Source of the DNA: Rotaria sp. Silwood1
Taxonomy: Eukaryota; Rotifera; Eurotatoria; Philodinida; Philodinidae
Length of the DNA stretch: 64,000 nt
Assembly (NCBI GenBank): GCA_905250075.1
Contig: CAJNOP010000325.1
Coordinates: 1 to 64,000, forward strand
Direction: 5' to 3'
In this document: positions 45,229-57,820 of the stretch, one piece after another
Layout of the letters: each line of letters opens with the position of its first letter
How positions within the stretch are numbered: position 1 is the first letter of the stretch
Made by a program: the position numbers and the translations under genes
Notes under the pieces: model-generated
Seen by the model: only the letters and a program-made list of their open reading frames with translations
Database searches by the model: none
What the model was told of the DNA's origin: nothing

Positions 45229-46887
45229 TCAGCAAAACAGATCGCCGCCTTCGAAAAAAAACTTTTGGACACGGTAATTTCTAACATCAGTAACATATAA
45301 ATTGTACTGGGAATCAAAAGCTAAACTCATTGGAGAATTCAAGCGTTCACTGTCACCTCCGAATGCGCCGGATTTATTAATTATTGGTTTCATTGTACCG
45401 TCACGTATACTCATTCGTTGAACACGATTGCTGTGATATTCAACTACATATAAATTGCCATAATTATCAAGTTGAACATCCCAAGGATCTGCTAAACCAG
45501 TTGCTACAGCAACACCCTTTGAATTGCCCTTTGAAATCTTTTGAACTGTTCCAGAGCTTGCATCAGCTATGTAGACTGTTCCACATTGATCAACGAATAT
45601 TCCATTTGTATTATTCACTTCATGTTTAAGAAAAGTTTTGTCTGTTGGTGGATATTTTGTTAGCTGACTAAAATTTGAAAAACTAGATAATGATAAATAC
45701 GAGAAATAAATGTCTCCTTGTTTATCAACATATAATGATCGTGGTACAGAGCCATTCAAGGTAACAATGGTTACACCTTGATCACTGTTAGGAGACCATT
45801 TCTGTCTTCGATAATTATAATAATCCGTAATAAACAGATTACCATCGGTATCTACGAAAACATCTTCTGGATAGAACAATTGATTGGAAGAGCGTTTCCT
45901 CGTTTATTTCCACCTGCTACTGTTCCTCCATTGTTTGAACTGAATTTGAGAACACTATCTTCACTCATTTGTACCACATGAAGATCATCGTTGTGATCAA
46001 TAAATATTCCCCGTATGTTTAAAAGATCATGAGCAACCGTTATTCCCTGTTGATTCCATTTGGACTTTGTATAATTGGCACGTTGTGGTGGCACCTGGAA
46101 AGGCACATATTGAGCTGGTGCTGCAATGGCTATAGAAGATGATCAAATGAAGGGTAAAGAAAAAAAATAGGGACATAACTCAATAAGTTTCGATATATAA
46201 CTAAATTACATACATAGCACTATTATAGCATTCTTTTTGAGAACTCTTTAAAAAGTCGAAATTTCATCAGATTGGTGTGTGGCTATTGCTCATTCTCTTT
46301 TTTTTCTCAATAATACTCACTATAAGGATTGTGGTATAGATTTTTTTATGTATTGTAAGGTTAACTACATGCATAAACTCTGAAACTCACCTTGACATTG
46401 TCCTATTATTAAATTTTGCATCTGCTGTCCTTGGAAGGTATGCACAAATTTCTTCAAGCATTCAGCCATTTGTTTATCACATTGACAGACTGAATGTTTA
46501 CATGTGCCTTCTTGATCAATACATTTGACATTGCCTTTCCATAAACTTGCCTCGTATTCAGATGTCTCTGGATCACATTCAAATGAAACAGCACAACAAT
46601 CATGATAAAGACGGCAGCAACGATCAGTTTGATCCATAGCCGGAGTGTATTTACCATCGCCAATATTGACTGAGTTGCATCTTAAAGAAAAGAAGATCTT
46701 CAAAAGCACTGTTCAAAGTTAGCCTCAGTTAAACTATTTTCACTCACTAACATCCGTAAGTTTCATAGTCAATAGTCGGCTTCTTTGTTAAATAAGTCAC
46801 CATTTCACTTAGTTGAGATGTGAACGTTGCTGTAATTGATGGTGCAATCAAAAGAAGGAGTGCGAAAGAGTAGAGTGAAGCAGCCAT
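45229..46887 (-). pseudogene. Secreted phospholipase A2-type domain fused to NHL propeller, frame interrupted
   Basis: Three exons on the minus strand: about 46751-46887, 46391-46680 and 45229-46129. A signal peptide (MAASLYSFALLLLIAPSITA) precedes a PLA2-like region with the 'YGC' start of the calcium loop and 'DRCCRLYHDCC', in which the catalytic His-Asp pair is visible but with one extra residue between the Cys pair and His. Eight or more further cysteines follow. The third exon encodes NHL repeats with 'GIFIDHNDDLHV', 'DVFVDTDGNLFITD', 'GIFVDQCGTVYIAD', 'DVQLDNYGNLYVVE' and 'SLAFDSQYNLYVTD', enough for most of a beta-propeller. The reading frame is not continuous and appears to have about two breaks, so this copy is probably not functional unless splicing differs from my model. 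A TATA-like element lies at 46954-46962. NHL proteins are a large family in bdelloids. Confidence 0.6.
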
Positions 46888-49669
46888 TTTTTAATTGTAC
46901 TCTTTATGATTGAAAAAAAGAAAAGAGTGGAAGTATCAAGAAAGAATCAAGTCAATTATATACAGCTCTTTGATGCATGAAGAAGAAAACTAATTAAAAA
47001 AAAGAACAACAAATATCGAATCATTCGTGCGTTCTTGAAGTGAGATTTAAAAATTTAATCGAAGAGAAATATCATGCACTGAGTGACTTTATCATTCGCT
47101 ATGTGAATGATTAAGTGAAGAATTTATTTAACGAGAAATTCTTCTTTTATCACGCAATTCATGAAGTTCTAGCTGTGGATGCAAGTTCTGACCAAAATGG
47201 ATCATTAACGAAGACAGCTGTTTATGACTTTTAAGTTTCTTTTAGTGGTTCTAAAAAGAACCAGTTGAATGTGTGAGTGTGCGTGTGCTATCCTTTCGTC
47301 CAAAGAGATCCAGACCCATTGATTAAAAATAGTTTCATTGATGGAATTACAATCTTCATATTGTTTACACATTGTTCAAATCAAATGTGTGACTTCATAT
47401 AGAGAAGCTTTGTAAGATTCATCATGTATGACACTAGTTTTTATCCTAGCTGATAGTCATGGACTTATGTTTTCAAGATTGTTTTTTTATTCATGAGTAC
47501 AAATCAAGGTCCTTTTCTTGAAATAAAAACAGGTTTTCAGTTCTTTGAAAGGTCCACTCACATGAAACTTTCATTGGCTAGACAAGAGATATGTCAGTAA
47601 TAAGTTTCTTGAAATGTTTGATTATTTCCTACTTATCAGTAATTGGAATATAGGAGAAAAAGAGGAACACATTTACGGTTACAAAAGAAAGAATGTTTCT
47701 GATGCAGTCGAACAAGCATATTCATCAACCGAATAGAAACAAGAAACAAAATATAGAATTTTAAAAGTTATACTGGGGTGTGAGTGCAAATTTTCTCTAT
47801 TCAGGTACCCACAAGCATGGCTACACTTACACTCATGATAGATCAATAAGTCTATTCATTATAAAAAAAAATTCAATAATTCAATAAAAGCTATGACTTA
47901 AATTAAACGTTCCATGAGAGAACTTATATTTTCAGTGACTAAACTACGATATTGATTAATTCTTAAGAAAATACGACAGTCAAATGGAAGCTAGTGATTA
48001 AACAGAATATTATGACAGATCACTTAGTTCCAAAAACATACCAGTAGCCTAATTCATACTATTTCAATACTTATTTTAGAGTCATTCTTGAACTCGACGA
48101 GTCAAAGGTTATTCATAGATTCATTTCATGTAATTATATTTCTTCGAAAAATTTAAATAGAAATTATTTAGTATTTATGTAGTTAAGCATATTGAGAAAT
48201 AGTGAAATAATAGAGGATTTTATGTTTCGCTTACTGATCATGAAAAACGCTTCGGTCTTCTTTGGCGTAGAGTTTTTCGTTTTCTGTCTTTGATATATCA
48301 TATCCCAATTTCATCCATCGATAATTTCTCTCTCTCTATATGAGCAGTATGAAACAAGTTTCAAAGATATATTAGGTGGCAGGAATAAAGAATGAACTGA
48401 GTGTTAATAGCAGACAGAATTTTTCATGAATTTTTTTATCTCCAAAAAGAAATGAGATCTAAAAGAAACTTTGAGTAACTTATAGATTTCTTGGGATAAT
48501 TCACTTATGTGTTCGATTCTTTTCATCGTTTGACCTATAAAAATGCATTGAAATATTTGTCATAATCGACTGAATTAACTATTATTTAACAATCAAAACA
48601 CTGACTAATTTTCAATCGCGTTTACTTATTGTTACATAGATGTATCAATTGATAGAAAGAAGTCAATGCTATGTAAACATCTCGACTATTACAGATACTT
48701 TTTTTTTCTTTAACTAGCTGACAGACTCGTCTTTTCGTATAAAAAATCAGTGTATTATTTTTATATTGCGTTTTTGTTTTATTCCTCTAAACATTACTAT
48801 GTGATAGCATGCACAAAGTGTTCATTCTGTTAGATCAAACTACACTCAAAACTGGATCATTCGTCAAATTAAAAAAGAATCTAATGCCATTAGGCTAATT
48901 TAATTGTTAACAAAATGAAATGATTCTCAGTCTCTTTTTTGTCGAAGTAATCTCTAAATTTGATTATGACGAGAAAAGAAAATAACGATGTCATCGAATT
49001 AATATATTATATCAACGGTTCCTCAATGATATTTTTATCAGTTGTTTTTGAATTACTACATCACTAAGTTCGATACAGTAGTTGATTGCAAGCTTTCAGA
49101 TGAAGGCGTCATATTAATTATTTTGAGAAGTATTTTAAGATCACTCATGATGAAAATTGACAGTCCTAAAATGAGTATATGAATCGTCTCTAGATCAGAA
49201 ATCCAATTCAGAAGGTATTCATAGTCAACACATCTTCTGTTGATGAGTATCTTGTTTAGTACCAAAGTTCTATTCATTGACGATTGTTTGTTCTATAGTC
49301 TTACTACTGTGTATGTGATAATCATATTGCACAAATATTAGTATCGAAGTAGCTAACTTGAAAAGATATGATATTCGCTTCTTTGATAGTGGATGTTGAC
49401 AGTATGAGTCAATAATGTAAATACTGAAAGAAGAATGATGGGCATTATATAAAGAATTTAGTTTGAAAAATGTGCTTTCTGCATGTGACAATGACGACAA
49501 TTGCAGATAAAAAGTAGTGACAAAGAAACTACATAACTAATGATTCATGTTGATAAGACAAGACTATAAAAGTGCCAAAGATGACATCAATATATATATG
49601 TATTTAGTTCGGTTCAGCTGATCATTCTATTGTCAGTATTATTCCTTTCATAAAACTACAAGTCTAGTT
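46888..49669. other. Gene-free interval
   Basis: Non-coding DNA between divergent genes. It contains a GT-rich block (47271-47293), a telomere-like hairpin (47775-47837) and no supportable gene. Confidence 0.5.
47775..47837. repeat. Telomere-like GT-rich hairpin 7
   Basis: 'ggggtgtgagtg' is followed about 35 bp later by 'ctacacttacactcat', a partial reverse complement, with 'gtacccacaagc' in between. More diverged than the other units. Confidence 0.45.
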
Positions 49670-50514
49670 ATGCCATTAAAGTTAATTGTTAAATTTCTCA
49701 CATATACTATCATCAATATTGCCATAGTACAAGGACAAGGAGGTGGTGGCAGTGGAGGTGGCGGTGGAGGGGGTGGTGGAGGCGGATGGATACCAGGTAA
49801 CAAAAAATAAAAGATACCAATAGTTGAAAAGTGAAAAACTATGTGCTGATTCTGAGATATTTTTGAGAATAAAACTTAAAAACTGGTTACTTAATATAAA
49901 TGTATGTTTTTTTCATATTAGGTGGAGGTGGTAGCGGTGGAGGTTGCTTAACTCATCAGTGCAAGTATGATGGTCTCGTTATTGGCCTTGTGTTTGGTGT
50001 CATCGCTGGAGTGTGCTTGCTTGGTTTTGCTGGTTTTTTTCTTTTACGGTGCTTATTAGGTAGACCATTTCGAACGAATCCAAATTTTATCAAAACGGCT
50101 GCCTACGATAAAATGCTTGAAACCGATAGCAACATAATCTTTCAATCAGGTATATGGTCTAGTCGATATTATCAATACAAACGATGGCACGGTCCTCATC
50201 AACTATCACTTAAATTTGATGCTCTTGAGATGACAGTTAATGGAACAGGACGTGATGATGTCGGTCAATATCAAATCACGGGAATTTATTCAACAAAGAC
50301 ACAACGTCTAGGTCTCACAAAGAAGTATCAATCTGGCACCGGTAATTCAGCACAAAATTTGGGACACAATGTAACAATTCAATTGTACTGGAATCCGAAT
50401 AGTAAACAGTTCGAAGGTAAATGGTACGTACAAACTGCAAAATATCATGGAGAAGATAAATTTGAACTTAAACTTTCCAAACAACAACTGACAAATATTT
50501 ATTTGAAAGTGTAA
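49670..50514 (+). CDS. Gly-rich single-pass membrane orphan
   Basis: Two exons, 49670-49796 and 49922-50514, give 239 residues. A signal peptide (MPLKLIVKFLTYTIINIAIV) leads into a Gly/Ser tract (about 24-50, GGGGSGGGGG type) split by the intron. 'CLTHQCKYDG' precedes a transmembrane helix (LVIGLVFGVIAGVCLLGFAG). The remaining ~150 residues form a predicted beta-rich cytoplasmic domain with 'FQSGIWSSRYYQYKRWHGPH', 'GRDDVGQYQITGIYS', 'NLGHNVTIQLYWNPNSKQFE' and 'GKWYVQTAKYHGEDKFELKL'. The repeated pattern of Trp/Tyr and 'QFEGKWYV' suggests a lipocalin-like or lectin-like sandwich, but I do not recognise the family. A TA-rich TATA-like run lies near 49591-49601. It is intact and looks like an expressed lineage-specific gene. 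Confidence 0.8.
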
Positions 50515-52799
50515 TAATATGATACTATGGATTGTTACATATTTGAATTATTTTTAGTTATCTTAAAAGATAAAACTTCTGTACTAATAAAATTGGACTA
50601 TAGTTTGACTTTTACACAAATTACCAATCAAACATTTCAATTCCTGCGGTGATTTTCGTATGAAAAAGTTTTGACAAATCATTCATAATTCTATTTAAGT
50701 TCTTCTCCTACGGGAGAAATCCAATCATGGTAGATCTAGTGAATAATTATTGATCTTTCTGGTGTCTGCGATTTTCGAGATTCTATAGGATTCATCAAAA
50801 TTGACGTCCCTCTTTCCATTTAAATATCTTGTAAACTTCCATATTCTCTACTGAATTCTAGCAAATTATTGTGTTTTTAATACCTCTAATGGAATCTAGT
50901 GAAATTAGATAGTCTGATGAAACTCATTTGCAACTTCATAAATCATCAGTTTCACTCTTTTATGTCTTTCATTAGTTTCATTACATTATGTAGATATGAA
51001 CTTCACAAACCTAAGATAAACAACTCTATCTAGATTCTCTAGTAACAAAGCATTCATTTTTTTATACATACATATATAGAATAAATTTGATGTGGTGGCA
51101 ATGCCAAGGGCAACATGGAGGAAAGCTAACCCACTCCAAAGCTTTTGAGAACATTCAGAAAAACTTACACGCTTTTGTTTAACGAAAGCTCAGATCCAGG
51201 GTTCAGTGATGCTGTCAATATAGAATATCTAGAATAAAAATTAGATGAAAAATTGGTTATAATCAATAATAAACGAAAAAATCAAAATTTCACTGAATAA
51301 TTAGCTTAATTTTAACTAATAATCAATGAAAAGTTCATGAAAACGCTGTTTTATTCTCATCTGATTTTTATTCTATTTTCGACATGAACGAGCCCTTCTG
51401 ACCAAAACTTAGAGAAGTGTCAAAGTGGGAAAGTGCAGCTACCTGACAAACTATCCTGACGCCTTTGTTAATTGGTTGCAGTCATTGATAGAAACAAAAA
51501 ATATTCCATAATTTTGGTTTACTTTTATATGACACTCATCATTAGCTCTATTTTCTCGACTTAATTCAAAAGTTAGTCCATTCACTTTGAGAATTTCTTT
51601 GAGAAACTATAACAAATGGCAAAACAATCTTCACGTCAATCTTAGCCCGATTATATGCTAAATAAACAATGAAGCAATGATAATTTTTCTCTATGTTATT
51701 ATAACATGTGTCACCATATTTAGATTTTATTTTCATGATAAATGTGAATGTCAATCTTTTTGTCTCTCTAAATCTACTTGATAGATATGTTTTAAAAATG
51801 TGCTAATACTCGTGATCTGATAACTGTTAGTTTCAATACTTTTCCATAAGAAATACCATGTACTTGATCGAACAATGAAGACAATCATGATGATCAATCG
51901 ATCCAAAGGCTTAAAAAAAATTTTTAATCCCAGAAAGAAGTAGAGACTACATAATCTTTAAATGAGTCTTCTGGTAGATATGTAATTTTTATTCATTAAA
52001 TTTTCCAGAAGGTTTTAAATCATAATAAAAAAATGTAAGAATTGATGTATGTGTTGATTTTTGTATTTGTGTATAATGGACGTTGATGTCGATGATTCAG
52101 ACCATACAGAATAAATCAAGCCAAAAATCTATTCGATAAATTTTTTATTAATGTTCCTAAATTATGGACTTTAAAATTTCATTCAATTAACTTAAGGTTC
52201 ATAAAAAATCTTGTTTCATGATTTTTCTCATTTATGAACAAGTTCAATCGATCGATGATTTTTTTTATGTCTTTCAGAAAACATTCGATCAATGTGATTT
52301 TAAAAAGCCTTAATTCGATTCGAATCAATTTGACAATAAAAATAAACTATCCAAGTCAATTCGAAAATGATAATAAGCAATTCGACATTGATATAACTCG
52401 GCTCAGTTAAATCGAATCATACGCTGATTCGATTTACTTTCGAATTTAGTATCAGATGCAATACAAAATAACAGACACAGTTTCTATTGTAAAACAAAAA
52501 AAATGAACTTTTTCATTTATTCCATATTGAGATATCCTCAAAATAACTGTCTATTCGAATTCTAGTGCCTAAGAACCTCTAACTGAACTCTGAATTTAAA
52601 GTAGAACTATGATTTAGTGCAGTAGGATATTATTAGTCTGACAGAGACCTAGAAGATCAATGTAGATGTCAAAACCACCTTGAGTGATAAAACTAGTAAA
52701 AAGATTTCTTTGACAACTACAAGAACTAGTTCAGACTATCCTATAATAAATGATACTATCACAACAGTTCAGATTCTCTTATATCACCATTAGACGGAT

Positions 52800-52817
52800 C
52801 TGTCGTTCGAACGACAG
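52800..52817. repeat. Perfect 18-bp palindrome
   Basis: 'ctgtcgttcgaacgacag' is its own reverse complement. It stands alone and no adjacent arms extend it. Confidence 0.6.
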
Positions 52818-53240
52818 TAAACCGAAATGAAAATAAAATACGTTCAATAGTTATAAGATAATCAACCGATGACAAGTTTCTTGATAATAAGGAAAAAATC
52901 TTCATAAACGAAGGAAAAAAAGTAATTATTACTATCGAATATTGTCAGTAGATCAAATTAAATTTAAACTTCAAGGAAAATAATACTTAAAATAAGTCAA
53001 ATCAATAGTTAATGGAAACTGGTATCATGTTCCATAAGTAAAAACAGTAGCCGCACGCTTCCAAAAATATCTTAGTTTTTATAAAGTGCTGGAAAATGAT
53101 TTATTATTCTAATGAAAAAGAATATCAGAATGGTCTAGAAAATAAGAATTTTCATATCAGATTCATCCATATAAGTATAAATCATCAAACTACAAGCGCA
53201 GCATTTTGATCAATATCAAACAGCAAATTCGCTAGAACGA

Positions 53241-53340
53241 GTTGAGTGTGGGTGTGAATGTCGGTGTGTGTATGAATATACAGTAGGCCCACACTTCACT
53301 CCATACTCATATTCACATTTACACCCCACATCTGACACAC
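53241..53340. repeat. Telomere-like GT-rich hairpin 8 (largest)
   Basis: The G arm, 'ttgagtgtgggtgtgaatgt' followed by 'cggtgtgtgta', and the C arm, 'actcatattcacatttacac' followed by 'cccacat', are imperfect reverse complements about 60 bp apart. A second C-strand block, 'ggcccacacttcac', lies between them. Confidence 0.55.
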
Positions 53341-55130
53341 AAGCCCTATATCAAATAGAAAAAATATCGAATGTACAAATTTAGAAAAGTAACCATGTCG
53401 AAAATAGAATATTTAAAGAAAAGAAACGTCTCTAATTTATTGCAGCTCTTTTAATTTTTTTTGTTGGTCAAAAGTGTCTTAAAAGAATCTCACCTTTTCC
53501 CACTCTGATATTTCTCGCATTTCGCTTTTTATTCATTTCGATCCCAAATTCTTTTCATTAAGTCTCTTTTAACATTCGTACGTTCCGTATTCTTGACATT
53601 TTCCTCTTTCGATATTTTTGCGTTGGATATTTTTATTATCGAATGAACTACAACCAACTCAATAATTTTATTTATAATATGCACATATTAAAAGATGTAA
53701 CAAACATATAAGAAAAAGAATTTTAAAATAGATGTTAGAGCTTATGCTCATGAGCATCGAAATCGAACTGAGATGTTGATGAATAGTTTTATATGGAACC
53801 TTTGAGAATTAATTAATAGCTGAATTGAGTCAGGAATCAGTGGTGACTGAGAAAGTTTTCATTATATCGAGCAATGTTGACAATAGCAATTCTTAACGAA
53901 AGCGCAGGCCACTAAATTCGAATCACATAAAGACAGCTGACGGCTAGGTCAAATCAAACTAAACTGGCTGATCGTTGATATTATTCGATTTAATCAATCT
54001 AGAGTTTTGACACCATTGTAATTTTCCACAGTGGATATATTCATGCCTGTTTTAGAAATGAGAAATTGAAACCTTTGATTGAACTTAGTACAGAGATATG
54101 CAAGCATAATTATCAAAAGAAACGCTTTCAGTGAACTAGACGACAAGTAGGTCATTAGGTAAACTCATTGGAAATATAGTTTATGACCAATATATTTGGA
54201 CATCTTCATGGAACAATATACGAAATGAACTATTAGAATTTGTTTCAAATAAGAAGAGAACATTTTCGTATAGGAGTAAAGTCAATTGAACTAACAATAC
54301 CTCATAATGAGATTATAATTTAATTCATTGAACTTTGTTTTTGTATGATTGAGAATGTATTTTCAAAAATGATCCATTATTTATTTTTGTTAACGAGAAT
54401 GACAAATAATAACACATTTTCTTTGTTCATGACTTTCAACAAATATATTTTAAACATTTTTCCATATAATCCATTACTTCATTGTTTCATATCAAAGTTT
54501 ACTTTATAGTTAAATGCGACATTTTTTTCTTTGTGGATTGAATACAAGTATTATTCAATTGAATTAGATAGAAATATAGAAGTTAGTTGTTTTTTCGTTC
54601 TAAATTCTGTAAATAATCTTTGGAGGTTTCTGTGTTATTTTGCGGACAAACTAAATCAAGTGACTAGTAGATAGCTTATTGTTTTCATCTTTTTTCAACT
54701 ATTTCCGATCGATCTCGATATACTTCCTTGTCAATTTTTAAAAAGCACCTGTTTGTGTTTCAGAGACAAAATGCCCATCACTTCATCCTACACAAAAGAA
54801 TAAGGTCTGCATACGGTTGTTTATGATGCCGTATTACAGTGTAGAGGATTTCGAGAAAACATGGTTAGTTTACTACCATAAACGATATCTATTTTGATTG
54901 ACATGAGATCACTTCTCATCTCGCTGCAATGGCAAATAGCAAAGATGATTCAATAAACAAATGAGATAAATTAGCTCACTGTTAGACTTAGGCTAAATTG
55001 TTTCTTATCTTATTTGCGTAGATTGTTCGATTGGTCATAGAAAAAGTGAGATATAAATAGCAACTTCAACTATTTCAATACGATCGATGTTGACTTAGTA
55101 ATGATTAGAGATGTCGGATTAGCATTAGTA

Positions 55131-55201
55131 TTAAAATAATGCTAATGCTTTTAAGCATTAACATTAGCATTAATTAATGCTACCACTAACACTAATGCGA
55201 T
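55131..55201. repeat. Clustered AGCATTA/TAATGCT repeats
   Basis: Six or more copies of the heptamer 'agcatta' or its complement 'taatgct' occur in about 70 bp in both orientations, so that several alternative small hairpins can form. Degenerate simple repeat. Confidence 0.5.
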
Positions 55202-55458
55202 ATACTTAGCAGTGATATTGCTCAGACAACGTACAAGCTAGAACTGTCAATGGAAATAAAATGAATTAGATACCCTTGTTGCATATGTCAAGTGGCTATG
55301 TTTAAAATGAGATACACAAACTCTTTGTAAGGTTCTATTGACATTTAGTTGAAACTTCAATAGAAGAAAACAATACGTATTTATTGTAGTATTAATTTAT
55401 AAGAAAAACAATCGAAAACATCTGACATATCTTCATGCTCATGTAACTGCTATGGAAA

Positions 55459-55595
55459 TAATGGATGCAATTATATGATAATGCAATCTATTTCATTAAT
55501 TTTAATGCATTATTTCTTCCATAATGCATTATTTGCAAACATAATGCATTAATATGCGTGAAATAGGTTGCATTATCATGTCATTACACCCATTA
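55459..55595. mobile_element. Small foldback (MITE-like) element
   Basis: The arms of about 37 bp (55459-55496 and 55559-55595) are reverse complements over 'atgataatgcaa(t/c)ctatttca'. The interior holds three 'taatgcatta'-type palindromes. No target duplication could be assigned. Confidence 0.5.
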
Positions 55596-56426
55596 TCGAC
55601 TATATGAGATAGCCATGACTGTACCAACCGATATTATTTACAAGTTTTTTTTCCCTCTACAAACAAAGGAATCTTAAACAAAACAAAATGAGTCGTTGTA
55701 CTTCTCATTGAAATTCATCAATCCTATTAGTGTGTAAACGTGTTAATTTAATCTTCTTCGGCATACAGATCAAGATTATTTCCTCGATTGAAAGAATAGG
55801 GTCTAGAAATGGAAATGTTTTCTGTCTCTGTCAGTAACATAGTTCCATATGATAACTATGATTCACAGGGATATTCGATAGCTATAGTATGAATAACTGC
55901 GTAGGACAACAATTGACACTTAACCATTAGCCTGAATATAAGACTTTTATTAGCTACAACCACGTAATTAGAATAATGTGATATTACTTTGTTTGGAAAT
56001 AGATATAGCACATATACAATTTACTGTAAATTGTTGCATTAGTTCTTTTTATCTTTATATATCAATATATACAGTTCACATAAATTTCATGCCAAGCATA
56101 TAACAGACATGGAAGATTTGGTATATGAAGTTTGTTTTTAACATGGCAGCTTCGAGCATAAAATCTCTAAAATTAGTATACTACTATTTTTGACCGCATA
56201 TCATCGATAGAATTTCAGTAATTCCACATATATCAATATATTTACTGTGATAGAACAACAGAATATATAGTTTCGATAATGCAAGTATCGAACAAATTTG
56301 ATAAAATTTCCGTAGAAAAAGCAGTAGCACTGCATATATAATATGTTGGCGTGGCCCTTTTCGTCATTTTCCCATCCCATCCGACAAGAATTATCACGGT
56401 GGACTTTTTGTTTTTATTGCGAATGA

Positions 56427-56450
56427 AAAATAAAATAAAATAAAATAAAA
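56427..56450 (+). repeat. (AAAAT)n microsatellite
   Basis: About four tandem copies of 'aaaat' ('aaataaaataaaataaaata') in non-coding DNA. Confidence 0.7.
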
Positions 56451-57820
56451 CTTAATCTGTTATGATAAATTAGATCACATGATTAACATTATCATTGAGT
56501 GTCGCCCATATTTTACTACAAAGATATTTGGATATTAGAGAACATTGTTGACGATATCACAATAGTAAGAATCATTTCTCAGCAATATTTACTTTGAGGG
56601 ATATTCTAACATGTATTTGGGTCAATAAAAGAAATGATAATCAACATAAGAAAAACTTTTTATCGTACTTCTTCTTTGAGTTTAGCTTTCAAATGAATGT
56701 TTGTTTGTCTACCTAAACTGTAAATTTTCGACCAGGAAAAGCGACATGAAGGTTTTCTTTCGTATTACAAGTTGCATGAGATATTCTATTATTAGAATAG
56801 ATACTTTGTGTCAAAAATTTCTCTTATCCGTCTGTCACATATACACAAATTATAGATGGATTTTCTTGTGTACCAATTGTCATAGTTGAAACTAAAGACG
56901 TCTATGTCATTTTACCTATATACTCGGATTATGTTATAAACAGCTGTAATACATAGCTTATCGTAAACCTAACAACAGACAACAGATTGGATGTGTATCT
57001 CATCAAACAACGATGTAGTTAATGGAATTTAACAAAGAGAGTGAAAGGAAGTTTTTCTACAAATCCATGCTGTTGAAACAAATTTTTATATCCGCTTTTT
57101 AACCTGTGAATGAGATTATATAAGAAGTTCTCATACCACCTTTTTGTTGAAAATTTCTAATAGCGGTAGAAAAAAAATTCTTATAGTGAAACACAATCTA
57201 AAAGAAGTGTTGAAGTACACGATGACATATGACAAACACGTTAGAAACCATTGATCACGAATTCGATAGATAAAACGATAGACATGTCTGAGACCGTGGC
57301 AGATGTTGTTGATATTCCATCACAGATCGTATATCGGTAACTTCGTCTTATAGTATATGAACTAGTTCCTTATTGTATTTTTCGAATATTAGATCAGAGT
57401 ATCGTGAAGAAACATGTGCCAAAATACAACGAATAAAACAATCTCACTGTGATTAGTTATAGCAGCTACATCGCTGTTCACATTCTAATTCAGCTGATCA
57501 AATTTTTGGAATATAGAAAAAACACAAGAAAATTATCTCATGGTTTGATAGTTTTGACAGTCACTGTGTACAAAGACTATGAATTTATTTCGCATGATTA
57601 ATATCTAACATTAAGTACAAAGAAAACTTATTTCCAGAAAAGAAAGATTTTTTTGTGGCGAAACATGACATTCAAAATATGCATTAGTTGCTTGAATATA
57701 ATTCTTCAAAAAAATAATTTACCATGTATATGAAGACGTTCTCAAACTGTTAAAAAACAAACTTATGCTCCACTTCTCATCATCAATTAGACATGGATCA
57801 ATGTTATAGTATAAAGGAAT

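Larger units (their letters stand above)
50515..57820. other. 7-kb gene desert
   Basis: No open frame here has a credible start or recognisable product. Structures noticed are the 18-bp perfect palindrome at 52800-52817, the telomere-like hairpin at 53241-53340, AGCATTA-repeats at 55131-55201, a foldback at 55459-55595 and an (AAAAT)n microsatellite at about 56427-56450. Confidence 0.55.
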
